Assembly: GCA_022701365.1 (NCBI GenBank)
Contig: JAKUHH010000061.1
Span: 62,001 to 126,000, forward strand
Origin: Mycocentrospora acerina
Lineage: Eukaryota; Ascomycota; Dothideomycetes; Pleosporales
DNA: 64,000 nucleotides
Direction: 5' to 3'
Below, in pieces: positions 47,901 through 60,670 of the stretch. Under the pieces are notes generated by a model. The model was not told the origin of the DNA and ran no database searches. It worked only from the letters and a program-made list of their open reading frames with translations. How positions within the stretch are numbered: position 1 is the first letter of the stretch; every line of letters begins with the position of its first letter. The position numbers were made by a program, and so were the translations under genes.

Positions 47901-50430
47901 AGATTATATCTTAATATATGTAAAAATATTTCTTACTTATAAAAAGTCTATAAGAAGTCACTAAAAAGACTATATACTGCTAGCTTTTAAGTTAAAATAA
48001 AGAGAAAAAAGTTTTATATTACTTAGATAAATTACTTTAGATATAAATTAACATATAAAGGTATAAAACTTAACTTAAAAAAGTAAAAACTTTAAAGAAC
48101 TAAGAATAACTTACTACTTTTCTAATTTTAATGTCCTTCTTAGTCTTTATAAGTTTTTACTATTAATTTATTACTAATTTACATAAAGTTATAAAACCTT
48201 TTTTAATACAATAAAGTCTTTTAATACTATTTATATAAAATCTAATACATAAAAAAGCCTTTTATTTCTTCTAAACTACTTTTTTAGCTATACTTACTTT
48301 ATCCTTTTTTAAGATTAATTATAAAACTTATATTAGGTCTAATATATTAAATAGTATATTTGCTAGAGTCTAATTATAGAAGTACTTTAATAAGAAACAG
48401 TACTATATTACTTTCTATAGTAAGGTCCTATCTTAAGCTAAGCTTAACTTAAAAAATCTAATAAAGAACCTTTTACTATTTTTTAAGCTTTTATAAAATA
48501 GAGGCTTAAACTATCTTTTATTTATACTAAAGTTATAGTCTATTTTAACTATAATAATTAAATATTTTTAAAACTACTAAAGTACTTAATACTAGAGAGC
48601 TATAAAAGTCTAATACTTTAGCTTCTTTTAATTTTTAAAAAAAAAATATATACTTAGTAAAAATAATAAAAGAACTAATATCTTTAGATATTAAGAATAG
48701 GTCTTAAGCTGGTTAAGGTTAACTTAAAAATATAATTAATTAAAAGTCTTACTTAGACCTTATTATTTATAAAGCTTTATAAATACTAATTTAACTTAGA
48801 CTTACTTCTAAACTTAAGTTTAATAGATTAGATTTATTTAAAGTTTATGCCTTAATATAACTTTTATAGCTTTTAACTTTTTTAAACTAATAAATATAGT
48901 TCTTTATAAAATCTAGTTAGCTTTTAAAGAATTATAAGTAAAACTACTTAATAACTATTATATTAGTAATAGTCTCTTTTTTTACTAAGACTAACTCTAC
49001 TTATCTAAATATTTTATCTTTTATACCTAGCTTATTTTTAAGGTATTTAATTAAATTTCTAAAGTACGCTCTAGCTTTAAAAAGACTTATTAGTTACTAG
49101 CTTAATAGTACTATTAGAAAGTTATGTAGGCTAGTTATTAATAGTATTTAGAAAACTGTATTTCTTATTTTAGATGATATCTAAGATAAACTTATCTTTT
49201 TTAATGCTTCTACTTATTACTTATCTTTATAAGAGTAATACAGTACGTACATATTACTATTAAGGTTTTTTAAAACATTAGGCTTTAAATAACTAGATTA
49301 TGGTAATAATTAATTTACTGTCTATTTAGGCTAATACTTTATTATATTATAATATAATCTTAACCTAAGGTATAGTAAACTTATATATCTAATAAGTTTA
49401 CTATTTTAGACATACTCTAGACATAATTATATTAGACTATAGTTACTAATCTATTTCTATATAAGTTTTATTTAGAGTTTTGATAAATTATAAGTATTAA
49501 GGTTAAACTCTCTACTACATATTATTAAAAGATAAGTAGATAAATAGATATAAGAAAGAATTATATGAATTAGATATTATAGCTTTTTTTATCTTATTAC
49601 TTAGAAAACTAGAGCAACCTCTTACTTTTAATAAACTATACTAATAATAACCTCTTTTATAGTTCTATAAAAATAGCTATATTTTACCTATTTTTAAGTA
49701 GTAAACTTAAATAAACTTAAAACTAAGAGAGCTTTAAATCTTCTACTGAATAGTTTAATAAACTTAACTACTATAATAACTTTGCATTAAAGACTTAAAT
49801 ATAAAATAGTTAATAATAAGTTACTAATAATATAGAAAAGGCCTAGGCTAAAGTAAAAGCTGTAGTTAATAAGCACTAATAACTAGTAGATTAGTAAGTA
49901 AGAAATATACTATACTTATCTACTAAAAACTTAACTAACTTAAGATTTAGGAAAAAGCTATCTATATAATAAAAGACGCCTTTTAAAGTACTTATATAAG
50001 TAAAGTACTCTTATTAGTTAAATTTACTTTTAAGCTTATATATACATAATATCTTTATACTAAATGTTATGTATAAAGACTTTTAAGACTTTTTTTTAAA
50101 ATAAATATTGCTATAGCTTACTAAAAACTTAATTAATAGTATAAATAAATAAAAAGTAAAAGAGATACTTTTTAGTTAAGTCCACTAATTTACTTTAAGA
50201 ATTAAATTAGATAAGTTAAATATAACTTAGACTCTATTTAGTATAAAGCTTTAAATTTTATAAAATCTCTTTATAAATTTAAGTCTTTTTATAAGAAGAA
50301 TGTAAATAAGACTAGCTTACTAAAAAGACTTAATAGCTTAACAGAAGCTTAAGAAGATATAGTAAAAGATATATTATACTTAGAATATAATTAAGGAAAA
50401 GATTATAATTCTTCTTTATAATTATATATT
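45000..50430 (+). pseudogene. gag-pol relic of chromovirus family A, third copy
   Basis: Collinear with 16,440-10,980 of block 1 in reverse. The gag knuckle is near 46,315-46,360 (C-x2-Y-x4-Y-x4-Y). The RT core is near 47,890-47,930, reading CLDYILIY. A chromodomain-type end lies near 50,150-50,340. Stops are dense throughout. Confidence 0.72.
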
Positions 50431-50543
50431 ATATATAAAAGAGGAAATATTTTAGATTAAGTTCTAAAAAATCTTGCTATATCACTCTTTATTCTTTTTT
50501 TTTTTTAATCTCCTCTTTTACAATCTGTACTTCTTTTACTTTT

Positions 50544-50859
50544 TGTTGTAGAAATAGGAGCTAGAATAATAGTATTCAGGTAATCTATTGTATAGACCAC
50601 TGGCTTGTCTATTTAAGTATTTTATCTCCATTATATACAATGCAATGAGGAGCTTAGTAGTTATTGTTACTAAGTGTACTTAATTTAACAAAGCGAGTAT
50701 AGCACAAACGTTGTTATGTAGAGCAGCTGAGTAATAATTACCCTTCTGCTAGCTTAGTGCTAAGGTCTTTGTAATAGGCCACGTGAGTGTGGCTTGCTCA
50801 TGTAGCTGGTGAGCAAGACTCATAAGCGAGGCTTGTGAGCAGGGCTCTGTTTTGTGACA
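50544..50859. repeat. Solo LTR of family D, with target duplication
   Basis: 316 bp, starting TGTTGTAGAAATAGG and ending TTTTGTGACA, flanked by CTTTT on both sides (50,539-50,543 and 50,860-50,864). It is less AT-rich than its surroundings. A second copy lies at 55,772-59,351, where it is split by another element. Confidence 0.82.
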
Positions 50860-50929
50860 CTTTTTCTTTAAGAAATAAGTCTTTTAACTCTTTTTCTTTT
50901 TCTACTTTTTTCTCTTTCTTCTTCTTCTT

Positions 50930-51288
<359 letters not shown>

Positions 51289-51299
51289 TTTTCTTTACT

Positions 51300-52599
51300 A
51301 CTACTACTTTTTCTTTAGGCTTTCTTACTTAGCTACTTTTTACTTTTAAACTACTACTCTATTTATACTCTTTATAACTCTACCTTTTTCTACTCTTTTT
51401 TACTTCTTCTTCTTTACTTAAGACTTTTTTAGAACTATCTTTTTTAACTAAACTTTTAGTAGTCTTACTAAAAGAAGGCTCTAAAACTTTTTAATAAGCT
51501 TTTATTTAGTCTATGATCTCTACTAGATTAATAACTTTATTTTAAATTACTAAGAGTTTAAAAGCTATTTAATAGTAAGATACCTTTACTACCTTTTCTA
51601 CTAGAACTTTACTTTATACTAATATTACTTATACATAGTTAACTAAAATTTTAAGATGCTAAACTATAATATTTAAATAAGCTAAAATAGTAGCTTTTAC
51701 TATTTTATTACTTACTATAGCCTTTTAACTCTTAACTGCTAACTAAAATAACTTTTATATTAACTTAGTATATATAAGAACTTGCTTAATAATTAGCATA
51801 ACCCCTATAGAAAAAAAGGAGAAAAAAAGAAGAAGTTCTATATACATACTATATAATACTTCTTTAACTTCTCTATAAAGAAGTTAAACTTTATAGGTTT
51901 TTCTTGCAAAAATAAATATATTACCTAAAGGCATATAACTTAGAAAGCAGCTAGAAGGGTACTAATAGGCGTAGGCACAGGCATAGTAGTGGTGTTAGTA
52001 GTAGTGGTGTTAGTAATGGTAGTGTTAGTAGTGTTAGTAGTGTTAGTAGTGTTAGTAGTGTTAGTAGTGTTAGTAGTGTTGTTAGTGCTAGTGCTAGTGC
52101 TGCTAGTGCTAGTGCTGCTGCTGCAGGTGCTGTTATAGTTGTTATTGTGGTTGTAGTTTATGGTTGTAGTTGTAGTTTTTGCTATACTTATTAGTAAAAC
52201 ACTACTAAAAAGGCTTAACAAAGGGTATGTATAAAAAATAAAGAGACTAACAACTAAAGAGATTAAAATTTAAAGAGAAAAGCCTTATTATATAAGAACT
52301 AATCTTAAAGTAAAAGAGATTATAACTAGAGTAATAATAAAGAAAAAGTTCTTTAAAAGTAAAAGATAAAAACATTATTATATTACCTTACATAATAGTA
52401 GAATACTAATATTAGTAACTAAAAGGCTATATTTTAGGTAGCTTTAGGCAATGTATAATATGTAAAGAGAAGAGGTTAAATAGTTCTAACTTTAGATATA
52501 AAAAAAGATAAAATATAATTTTAGTTTAAACATAGTCTAAACACTACTCTCTTTAATACTTATAGAAAGGGGCTTCTTGCCTATATAGAAGAGGGGTAG
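51300..52599 (-). pseudogene. Accessory module, antisense to gag-pol, family A third copy
   Basis: The minus-strand module begins inside the 3' LTR end: LSLFSSVLLISIAKTTTT, an Asn/Thr/Ser-rich tract at 52,170-51,960 with six tandem (TAGTGT)-type units, and ISTLLAAF followed by a Cys. It aligns with 9850-10,968 of block 1 but is more diverged: only the first cysteine of the pattern is clear. The Ser run has become the TAC microsatellite at 50,930-51,287. Confidence 0.5.
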
Positions 52600-52886
52600 T
52601 GTAATATTTATAATATTAAATTCTATTATTACCATTAAGTTAACTAATACCTATCTAATAGCTACTAGTTTTCTACTTGCCTTAGATAGAAATCTTAAAA
52701 AAGATTAAAGAAAGTAGCAGCTTATATAGTTTAAATAAGTATTTTTTCTATATCCTTTTATATAAGACCTGTAGGTGTAGAGAATAGTATATTTAGTATA
52801 CTCTTAAGTCTTAGCACTCGTATATGCCTTATAGTAGACACTTTAGACCCTATTTAGATCACTCTCTTATAACCTGCGTTTTAACA
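52600..52886 (+). repeat. LTR of family A, third copy (3' LTR)
   Basis: About 287 bp, starting TGTAATATTTATAATATT and ending CCTGCGTTTTAACA. It is collinear with the other family A LTRs. Confidence 0.8.
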
Positions 52887-53878
52887 CATAGTATAATAAT
52901 ACAAGTTAAAAAAAACATTTCTTATTTTATAGAAAAGTTATCTTAGTCTATAAGTTTCTTTTTCTATAAATATATTAATCCCTATTGTTATTATAAGATT
53001 ATTCTAAAGTTATTATTAATTTATTTTATAATCTTTATTAGAAGAGCTTAACTTATCTTTAGGCTTTTAAATAAATAAAAAGCGTTCTTAATATTACCTA
53101 AAGATGTTTATTTATAAGTAGTTAAAATTAAAGAAAAAAAAGTCAATTAATGAACTTTGTACGTCGACTAAGTCTGTGTACTATCTAATAAAGAACATTT
53201 AAAGAATTTTAATTCTAGTTTATAACTCTAACTTATAATATCTTATTTTTGCAGTAGTTATAAGAGATACTATTAATGTTCTATTATATTTCTTAGAAAG
53301 TAAGTAAATTTACATTTATGCAATTATTTATGAAGGAGAATTTAAAATTTTTTATAATTTTTACTCTTTACAAACTCTCTTTAAAGTTCTCTCTTATATG
53401 CACTAATGCTCTGATTACTAATATAGTACAGAACATTAACATCTAAAAAGACGTTGTATTCTTCTTATGTTACTTCAATTTAATAGACTATTTGTAATAT
53501 TAAAATAGATAGCTTCTTTCTATGCTATCTTCCTTAAGTTTTCTGTAAATAGCAGTACAAAAGATTTTTTATTCTTAAATATACGTTTTAAGCAATGTCT
53601 TGCTGTAATACTTGTTAGTTATATAAACTGCGTTTGTAGAGGCCTTCAAGAGTAGTAGTCCTATTTTCAGCAGCTAAGGGCATTAGATCTAGAAGAGAGG
53701 CGTCTAAGGCAGAACTTTAGGTAAGAGCAGTATTTAGAGAAGCGTTCTTACTTTAAGGATTACCTTTTGCTTAATTCATAAGCCATAATAAAGTCTTCTA
53801 AAGTCTAATAGTTAGTTAGAATATTAAAGAGGTAATAGACTCTCTTAATTTCTGCTAACTAGTCTTTTAGACATTTAT
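52887..53878. other. AT-rich flank of the third chromovirus, no gene
   Basis: RIP-type composition. It may be the continuation of the older element at 33,351-37,065 and 44,413-44,672. Near 53,640-53,760 composition rises slightly. No motif was found. Confidence 0.4.
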
Positions 53879-53926
53879 GTCAGCCTGCACGTGTGAGAGC
53901 ACGTGTGCAGGCACGTGTGGCTGACT
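53879..53926. repeat. Imperfect palindrome with three CACGTG cores at an island edge
   Basis: The segment starts GTCAGCC and ends GGCTGAC, exact inverse complements, and contains three CACGTG hexamers, two of them in CTGCACGTGTG and its near copy. It marks the sharp change from AT-rich to normal DNA. It could be the end of a transposon, a hairpin, or binding sites for a bHLH factor. Confidence 0.6.
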
Positions 53927-54346
53927 CGCCTGTGGAACACGTTACATCAATAAGACCAATGATTAATTATAAGGCATCGTTAACAAAAGTGAAAATTAGT
54001 ACGATATTACAAAATATCAAAAATTCTCCTATTGCGCAGTGTACTACGGCTAATAGTCATCAGGATAGTGTAATTATCCGTTGTGCTGACAAATTCAAAT
54101 TTGTCTGATGGTGGTCTTATTGATAGATGGGCAGGCAAATTGTTGTCACTCAACGATTTATAATCAACGATAACAGGTGTATACCCCACTTCCGTAATCA
54201 AATTAAGCTTCGCCTACTTGTCGATTTTTAGGTTTGGTAGACGAAGAATAGTACAAATAGTATAACCGCTCGCTGCAGGTATCTCGCTTCTAAAAACCAT
54301 CCAGCGACAAAAACATCTCTCTTCTTCAATTATTTAAATTATCATT

Positions 54347-54854
54347 ATGAGTTCCACAATTCATCAGTCTATTACCGTCCGTACCAAGCCGGACAAAGTG
54401 GCTGAGGTAAGAATTGGCCAATACAAGTCAATGAGAAATCCCTAAAAGAAGCCAGATGAAAGCATTCATCGTAGACCTTGCTGATTATGTGGAGAGGACC
54501 GAGCCAGGTATTGTGAGTTTGAAGTGATAGTTTAATTAAATATATAGTTGAAATCCTGACATTATCCTAGTTAAATTATCAATTTTTTGATGAAGAAACT
54601 GCCAACGGGCATGTGATTGTTATTCAAGAGATATGTGAGCTTATTTCTTTGTTATTAGTTAGAAATCCCTACAAAATTACATTTAGAATTGTTTTACTAA
54701 TAGTTTGAAATCGATAGATAAGGATCAAGCTGCGTTTGATTTTCACCATGAGACTGAGTACTACCAAACAGCCAGTAAACGTTTTGGCGAATGGATTTCT
54801 TCACCAGTAGAGATAAGAAGACTAACTCCTTTTGCTGGGTTTGCTTCAAGATAG
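54347..54854 (+). CDS. Small ABM-domain (antibiotic biosynthesis monooxygenase-like) protein, four exons
   Basis: A spliced gene too fragmented to show as one long frame. Exons are 54,347-54,406, 54,456-54,512, 54,571-54,634 and 54,718-54,854. Introns of 49, 58 and 83 nt start GTAAGA, GTGAGT and GTGAGC and end CAG, TAG and TAG. The joined 105-residue product reads MSSTIHQSITVRTKPDKVAE, then FIVDLADYVERTEPGI joined to LNYQFFDE, VIVIQEIY joined to KDQAAFDFHHETEYY, and a C-terminal KRFGEWISSPVEIRRL. The spacing of EPGxLNY, E-x-Y and AF-x2-H is that of the ABM fold: dimeric ferredoxin-like proteins including small quinone-forming monooxygenases and many of unknown role. All junctions keep the frame, so it appears intact. 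It stands alone in a 1.4-kb island. Confidence 0.88.
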
Positions 54855-55285
54855 GAGGTTGTGATTGGATAGAGCTCGGATCTTCGCCTCAGAACATGTC
54901 TCTGTACCTGGCACAACGTTTTTTAATGTGCAGCGAATTATTGTTTTGACATCGTTTGCCGTGTAGTTCAAATACAATGTCAAACTTGTCAGCGTTTGAT
55001 ACTGGCTTTGCACAACGATCTTGCAATATCTAGTGCAGCATTTCTCTATCGTAGACCTCTATCGTAGACTCGATATCGGTCTTGACTAAGATGGAAGTGC
55101 GTCGAGAGTAGAACCAGCTGCATGTCGCTGTATAAGTTAGACCGGAACGAAAACATGTTGTGATATTTGTTAAATTAATTTAAGATTCACCTGTCGTCTT
55201 TCAAGTTCTAAAGAAGTCAAAGGAGGGCTTGAAATATCGCCCTTTCTCAGTATGTAAGCCAGCCACCTTTCGCGATGGATATGTA
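54855..55285. other. Downstream flank of the ABM gene
   Basis: Normal composition, no gene recognised. A 13-bp unit (CTCTATCGTAGAC) occurs twice with a short gap at about 55,042-55,070. The right end is the TA dinucleotide (55,284-55,285) bordering the next inverted repeat. Confidence 0.4.
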
Positions 55286-57349
55286 ACGTATCCGTGCGCG
55301 TGATGCACAGAGTCGAGTGACGCCCAAAAACATATCGACTGACATAGGATTTAACAAGACACAAATCAACTAGTATCATATTAATTAAGAATTTAATTTA
55401 ATTTTTGGAGTTGCTTTACTTTGGGAAAAAGACTTTTATGTCTAAAATAGATAATTAGCACAGTGGCAATTTATTCAAATTAGCCTAAAGGTATCATACG
55501 ACTTAAAATCTGCTTGCAAATTAATATGTTAATAAAAATAGGGTTTTAATTTAATAAGAAAAAGGATTTTAAAAAAGAATTTCAACTTTATTAAAGATGT
55601 CCTAGTGCAAAATAAGATATATTACAAAACCTTTGCATTACATAAATAAGAAAATATTAAAGGTATTAGACATAAACATTTTCTTCCCTAATCTTTATGA
55701 TTTTAAGAACTTTAAGAGAAGAATATTTCTTAAAATAAGACGTGGCACTCTTACATATATTATAAATGTATTGTTGTAGAAACAGAGAAAGTATAATACT
55801 ATTTAGAGTTTTAATTGTATGTTGTACTGTTTTATTAATTTCAGTTTAAGTTTTTTTTTATATACGCAAGATATGTGCTTAGTAGTTGTTGCTACATAGT
55901 GTAAATGTATTTATGTAAGTAATTATAAAACAATTGTGTAGAGCAGCTAAATATTAATCACTTAACTAATACCTCACTATTTAGCTATTTAGACGAGTCT
56001 ACGTAAGGGCAACTTGCACTTGTAGCTTGTGAGCAGGGCTAATAAGTAAGACTCATGAGCAAGGCTTGCCAGAGAGACCTGTGTTAAGAGCAGGTTGGGC
56101 AAGGGAGGTCTTAGACCAATCAGGTAGACCCCAGCCCCACTGAGCAACTCAGATCACGTGACGTGCTAAGTGCTAAGTGTGATCAGTCGTGATTAGTACA
56201 CTAAGCATTATAATAAGTACAGATTACTACATTATATTAAAGTGTATAGTTAGTAAGAATACTACTATTAAGTAATATATTTAATCTTACTAATTAATCT
56301 ACTAATTGCTTCTTACCTTTACCTATAGGGTATTATTAATATATAAGTTAAGATAACCTTATTTCCTTAAACTTACTCTATCCTTAAGAACTAACCTTTA
56401 ACCTGTTTATATACATTTAGTACTAGAAGGTCTTTAGCTACGAAGATTAAGTACAGAACAAGATCTTAACATTCTAAACAACATTTTACAAATTAAGAAT
56501 GTAGAAAGTATCTACTATATGTACTAGAGGAATAACAAGAACAAGGTATTAGAGATTATTATAGTAACATACTTTATAGAAAGCCTATACTTGCAAGAAT
56601 AATTAAACTTATAAATTAAAACTCTAAGTTTTTATATGTAAAAGAACAAATTATATTTTATTTTAAGAAATGCTTATACTGTTAATATATTAAGCATAGT
56701 ATACATACTAAGAATAAAGAAATTTAACTAATTTAAGCATCTAAGGCACTTTAGACAGACATTATTAGAGACATTATTAGTAGCTTCCTAAACTTTAAAA
56801 ACCTTCTTACAAATATTACTTAGAATTTATTAATAGTTTTTATTAATAGATATATAAAATACACTAAGAAAGAACAATTTAAATCTATTTTAAATATAAT
56901 ATAGTTAATATATATTAACTTAGACTAAATAGTTAAGAACTAAAGTGTTTTAGATTTATTATTAGTAACAGACGTTAACTTTTTATCTACAACCGTTAAT
57001 TATTTTTACTAGCTTTGATACAAATAAAAAGGAAACTATCTTCTAACTATTATCTGTAAATAAATACAAATAAAACATAAATTAAAACATTAAATCCTTC
57101 CTATAGATTAAAGTAATTTAAAAAGTTAAAAAATTAGTACTACTACTATTAATAGTATAGATTACCTTTAAAAACATGTTTTTAGAAGTAATAAGTCTAA
57201 TACTATACATTAGAAACTATAGATAATATGTAAATATATTTAGTTAAATCTTTCTTAGTTTATAGATAAAATTAGCAGTTATTATAGCAATAGAAATAAA
57301 GAAAGTATATAAAAGATTAATAAAAAATAAAGTAATACTACAGTAAAAC

Positions 57350-57544
57350 TGTAACGACTAAGCACGTGCACAGTCAACGTGGCTTACCTCGCTTATAGCA
57401 TCTAGTCGGCAAAGTCTAGATCTAGCCCTATATATATTATACTACACATAGAATACTTGCTTAAGTATTCTTGTGCTTACCTTTTGGTATAAGTGGGGTT
57501 ATTGCGTAGTATCAATAGCAAGGGCAGGGCGCCTGACCATTACA
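57350..57544. repeat. Young 195-bp solo LTR (family C), copy 2
   Basis: The same 195 bp as at 10,044-10,238 with one difference (AGCCCTATA instead of AGCACTATA), flanked by a perfect AAAAC duplication. Balanced composition inside strongly AT-rich DNA shows it arrived after, or escaped, the RIP that hit its host element. Confidence 0.93.
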
Positions 57545-58160
57545 AAAACAATATTATTAATATTACAAAAAAATAGTACTTTATCTTAAGAAGAGAGATA
57601 TAGTGTATCTTCTTATAAAAAACTTTAGCATAAGAAGACTAAATATAAAACTAGACTATATTAATGTAGATGTTTTATTATTCTTAAACTAAGAGAACTA
57701 GAAAACTCTAAACTTATATTCTTTAAAGATACTAAAATCTCCCTTATTTTTTATATATCTCTATTAAAACATGCTAACTTAAATATACTAACTTAAATTT
57801 TATTATACTTTAAACTAAATAGCAATAATAATTATCAAGTTAAAAAAGTTAGAAATTACTAAAAAACAAAATGAACACTTAATTTCTTAATTTCATTAAA
57901 ATATTACTTAGTAAATAAAGATAATTAAGAACTAGATACTTACTTTAAAAACTAAAAGCTACTTTATTTAAAATACCAGAAGAATCTAAAATGTAAGAAC
58001 TAGCTTTTACCTTTAAAAAATAATATAAGAACTTTTTAAAAGTTATCTAGAAGGCATTTAATAACACTCTAAGTACTTAAAATAAAATTAAAAGCAAGGA
58101 CTTTTAAAGATCTATTAGAAAACAAAAGATTACTTAATTATTTATATTCCTGTTCCTCTT

Positions 58161-58448
58161 CGTAATGTTTATAACGTCACAATATATTATTACCCCTAAG
58201 TTAACTAACACCTATCTAATAGCTACCTAATTTGTACTTGCCTTAGATACTAACCTTAAGAAGAGATATATAAGAGAGGCAGTCTTTGTAGCTTTATAGA
58301 GCAGTTTTTCTGTATCCTTTTATACAAGACCTATAAGTATAGAGAATAGTATCTTTAGTATATCCTCTAGTCCTAGCACTCCTATATGCCTAGTAATAGA
58401 CACTTTAGACCTTGTTCAGATCACTCTCTTATAACCTGCGTTGTTACT
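58161..58448 (+). repeat. Solo LTR of chromovirus family A, with perfect target duplication
   Basis: 288 bp, collinear with the other family A LTRs and in the plus-sense orientation, including the ATATATAAGAG box. It is flanked by CTCTT (58,156-58,160 and 58,449-58,453). The terminal bases are altered: CGTAA at the start and TTACT at the end. No internal sequence remains, so it is a recombination product. Confidence 0.88.
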
Positions 58449-59351
58449 CTCTTGTTCTTTAGAATTTTACTCTTTATGTAAGACTACCTCTTTAGTATAA
58501 TAATGTACTAAATCTATTTATATCTGTAATCTTTCTTTTTAGTGTATATAGTCTGCGAATTATCTAGTGCTTTCTCTTGCACTTATATTATAATATTCTA
58601 AGCCTCTTAAGAATCCTTAATTTATTATTTAATCTTTTTATTTAAGTTACTTACTGTTAAAAAATTTACTAAATTACTTATACATAACACTATTAGCTAT
58701 ATTATTAAGACTTCTTATACTTTTTAGACTAAATATTAATTTTAAATACTTTATCATGCTCTTTATAAGTTTTGTAGTTTTAGATATTAAATTTTCTAGT
58801 AATTTTAAAAGATATATATATATATTAAAAGTCAACAGGATAATTATTTTAAAATATTTAGACATTATTAAAAACTAAGTAAACAATGCATAAGGACTAC
58901 GCGTGTTAAATAAGAAGCTTAAAAGACGAAGCTAAGTTAAAAGAATAATATTGTTAAAAGCAAGTTAGGCAAATGAGGTCTAAGACTAATTAGGTAGACT
59001 CTAGCCCTACTAAGCAACTTAAATTATGTAACGTGCTTGGTGCTTAATGTGATTGGTAATAATTAGTAATAAATACTATATTATAATTAACTATATATTT
59101 AGTTATAACACTTCCTTTATAGTTTTGTTTTTAGCTTTAATAATTAATTTCCTTATTACTTCTTACACATAATTACATTATATTATTAATTAATTTATTA
59201 GACTCATCTTATTTCTCTTTACTACTTTATTTCTAAGAACTAAACTTAAACCTGTTTATCTATTTACTAATAGTAGAAGGTCTTTAAATACTAAGATTAA
59301 GTACAAAACAGGATCTTAACAACCTGTAAGCAGGGCTATGTTTTTGTAACA

Positions 59352-60670
59352 GTTCAAAGTGAAAATTTATTTCTTTGTAACCTCTAATAATTAAAAGCAT
59401 AAAGTAATAAAATTAAAAACAATTAGAATAAAAGCAATTAAAGAAAAGTGTTTATAAGTTATTTAACTTTAGTAGCGTAAGCACAAATATTAATATTAAT
59501 GCTACTACTATAGTGTTTAATTTAAACTCCTTAAAAAGAAGTAACAAAAGATAAGCTAAAAACTAATTGACTTAGAAAAATTAAATAAATTAATATCCAA
59601 AGAACTCTTTTTAGTTTTAAATATACACAATTTAAAAATATTACTATATAAGTTAACTAGATATATCTAAATAATAAAACTCCTTTATAAATTAATAAAA
59701 AAAAAGAAAAATACTTTTATTTTAATGCTTAAATTTTTAACTATGCTAGTTTTTATATTAAATTACTCTCTATATTAGAAAAGAAGATATCTTAAATAAA
59801 AGGACAAAAAGTTTCTCAAAAAACATTTTTTTTATAGTATAGATTTTCTATATTAAAAATGTAAATAAAAAACAGATTCTATAGAGTCTAAGTTAATTAT
59901 CTAATGTAGAAAAGTTAAAATCTTTAATAAAAGATTTTAAATTTTAGATAAGATACTGTAGAGAAACTACTTCTTTTAAAGAATAAATAGAACTAGGTTT
60001 AGAATTTAATATAGAAAACTTAAAAGAATAATACTAAATAAAGGAATTTAGTAAAGTAATACATAAACTTTTTTTTTAAAATATAATAACTTTTTAGTAT
60101 ATTAAAATGAGAAAGCTTTACTATAAGATTGTTCTTTTTACCTAAAAGAGTTGTTTAAAACCTATTAAAAATTAAAGTTCTTAATTTAAGTCTTTATGTA
60201 AATTAAATATTAGCTACAATAAATAAGTCTTCTATAACTAATTTTATAATATAAATTTTAATATAAAAAAATTATACCTTAAAAGAAGTAAGAACTAAAA
60301 GATTTATATAACATATCTAAATTATAGTTTATAGAGAAATTCGCACCTAAATATAAGAATTAAAGAAAGAAAATAAAAATAAGAAATTAAATAATAATTT
60401 ATAGAAGTAATGTTAAAATGTAGAATTTTTTTTAATATACTTTTAAGCATAAAAAACGTTTTTTAGACATATTAAGTAATTGTAGGTTTTATAAAACTGT
60501 TTGTGCATTGTTATTTTTATAGATGTAAAAACAATTTACAGCTAAACTAATAAGTAAATAAATAAAGTTTTAAACTTTTAAAACACTTTATAATTATCTA
60601 CAACATAATCTTTTTCTACCTACTATAATGCTTATCTTTGCAACGTAAGATTTTATAAGATGGTTGAAGT
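59352..60670. other. AT-rich remnant right of the nested LTRs, no gene
   Basis: Probably the larger part of the second Fot1-like element. There are stops in all frames and no motif I could place. Composition returns to normal at about 60,640. Confidence 0.4.

Larger units (their letters stand above)
56082..59321. mobile_element. LTR element family E, 3.24 kb, with perfect target duplication
   Basis: LTRs are 56,082-56,471 (390 bp) and 58,952-59,321 (370 bp), both starting TGTTAA and ending CTTAACA, sharing GTGATxxGT, CCTGTTTAT and AGAAGGTCTTTA blocks. The duplication ACCTG is perfect (56,077-56,081 and 59,322-59,326). The internal region is 2.48 kb. After removing two nested solo LTRs it is about 2.0 kb, too short for gag-pol, and I see no coding motif. 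It is probably a non-autonomous LTR element or a strongly deleted copy. The left LTR is much less AT-shifted than the right one. Confidence 0.82.
55772..59351. repeat. Solo LTR of family D, copy 2, split by a younger element
   Basis: The start (TGTTGTAGAAACAG) and body match the solo LTR at 50,544, including GTGTAGAGCAGCT and TTGTGAGCAGGGCT-like blocks. It is cut after 56,081 by the family E element and resumes at 59,327 (TAAGCAGGGCTATG) to end GTAACA at 59,351. Without the insertion it is about 335 bp. No flanking duplication is visible. Confidence 0.65.

Noticed and set aside
56480..57349. Possible protein-coding frame in the family E element, reading stops as RIP products
   Set aside because: Stops are about as frequent as expected by chance at this base composition, and no motif was found.
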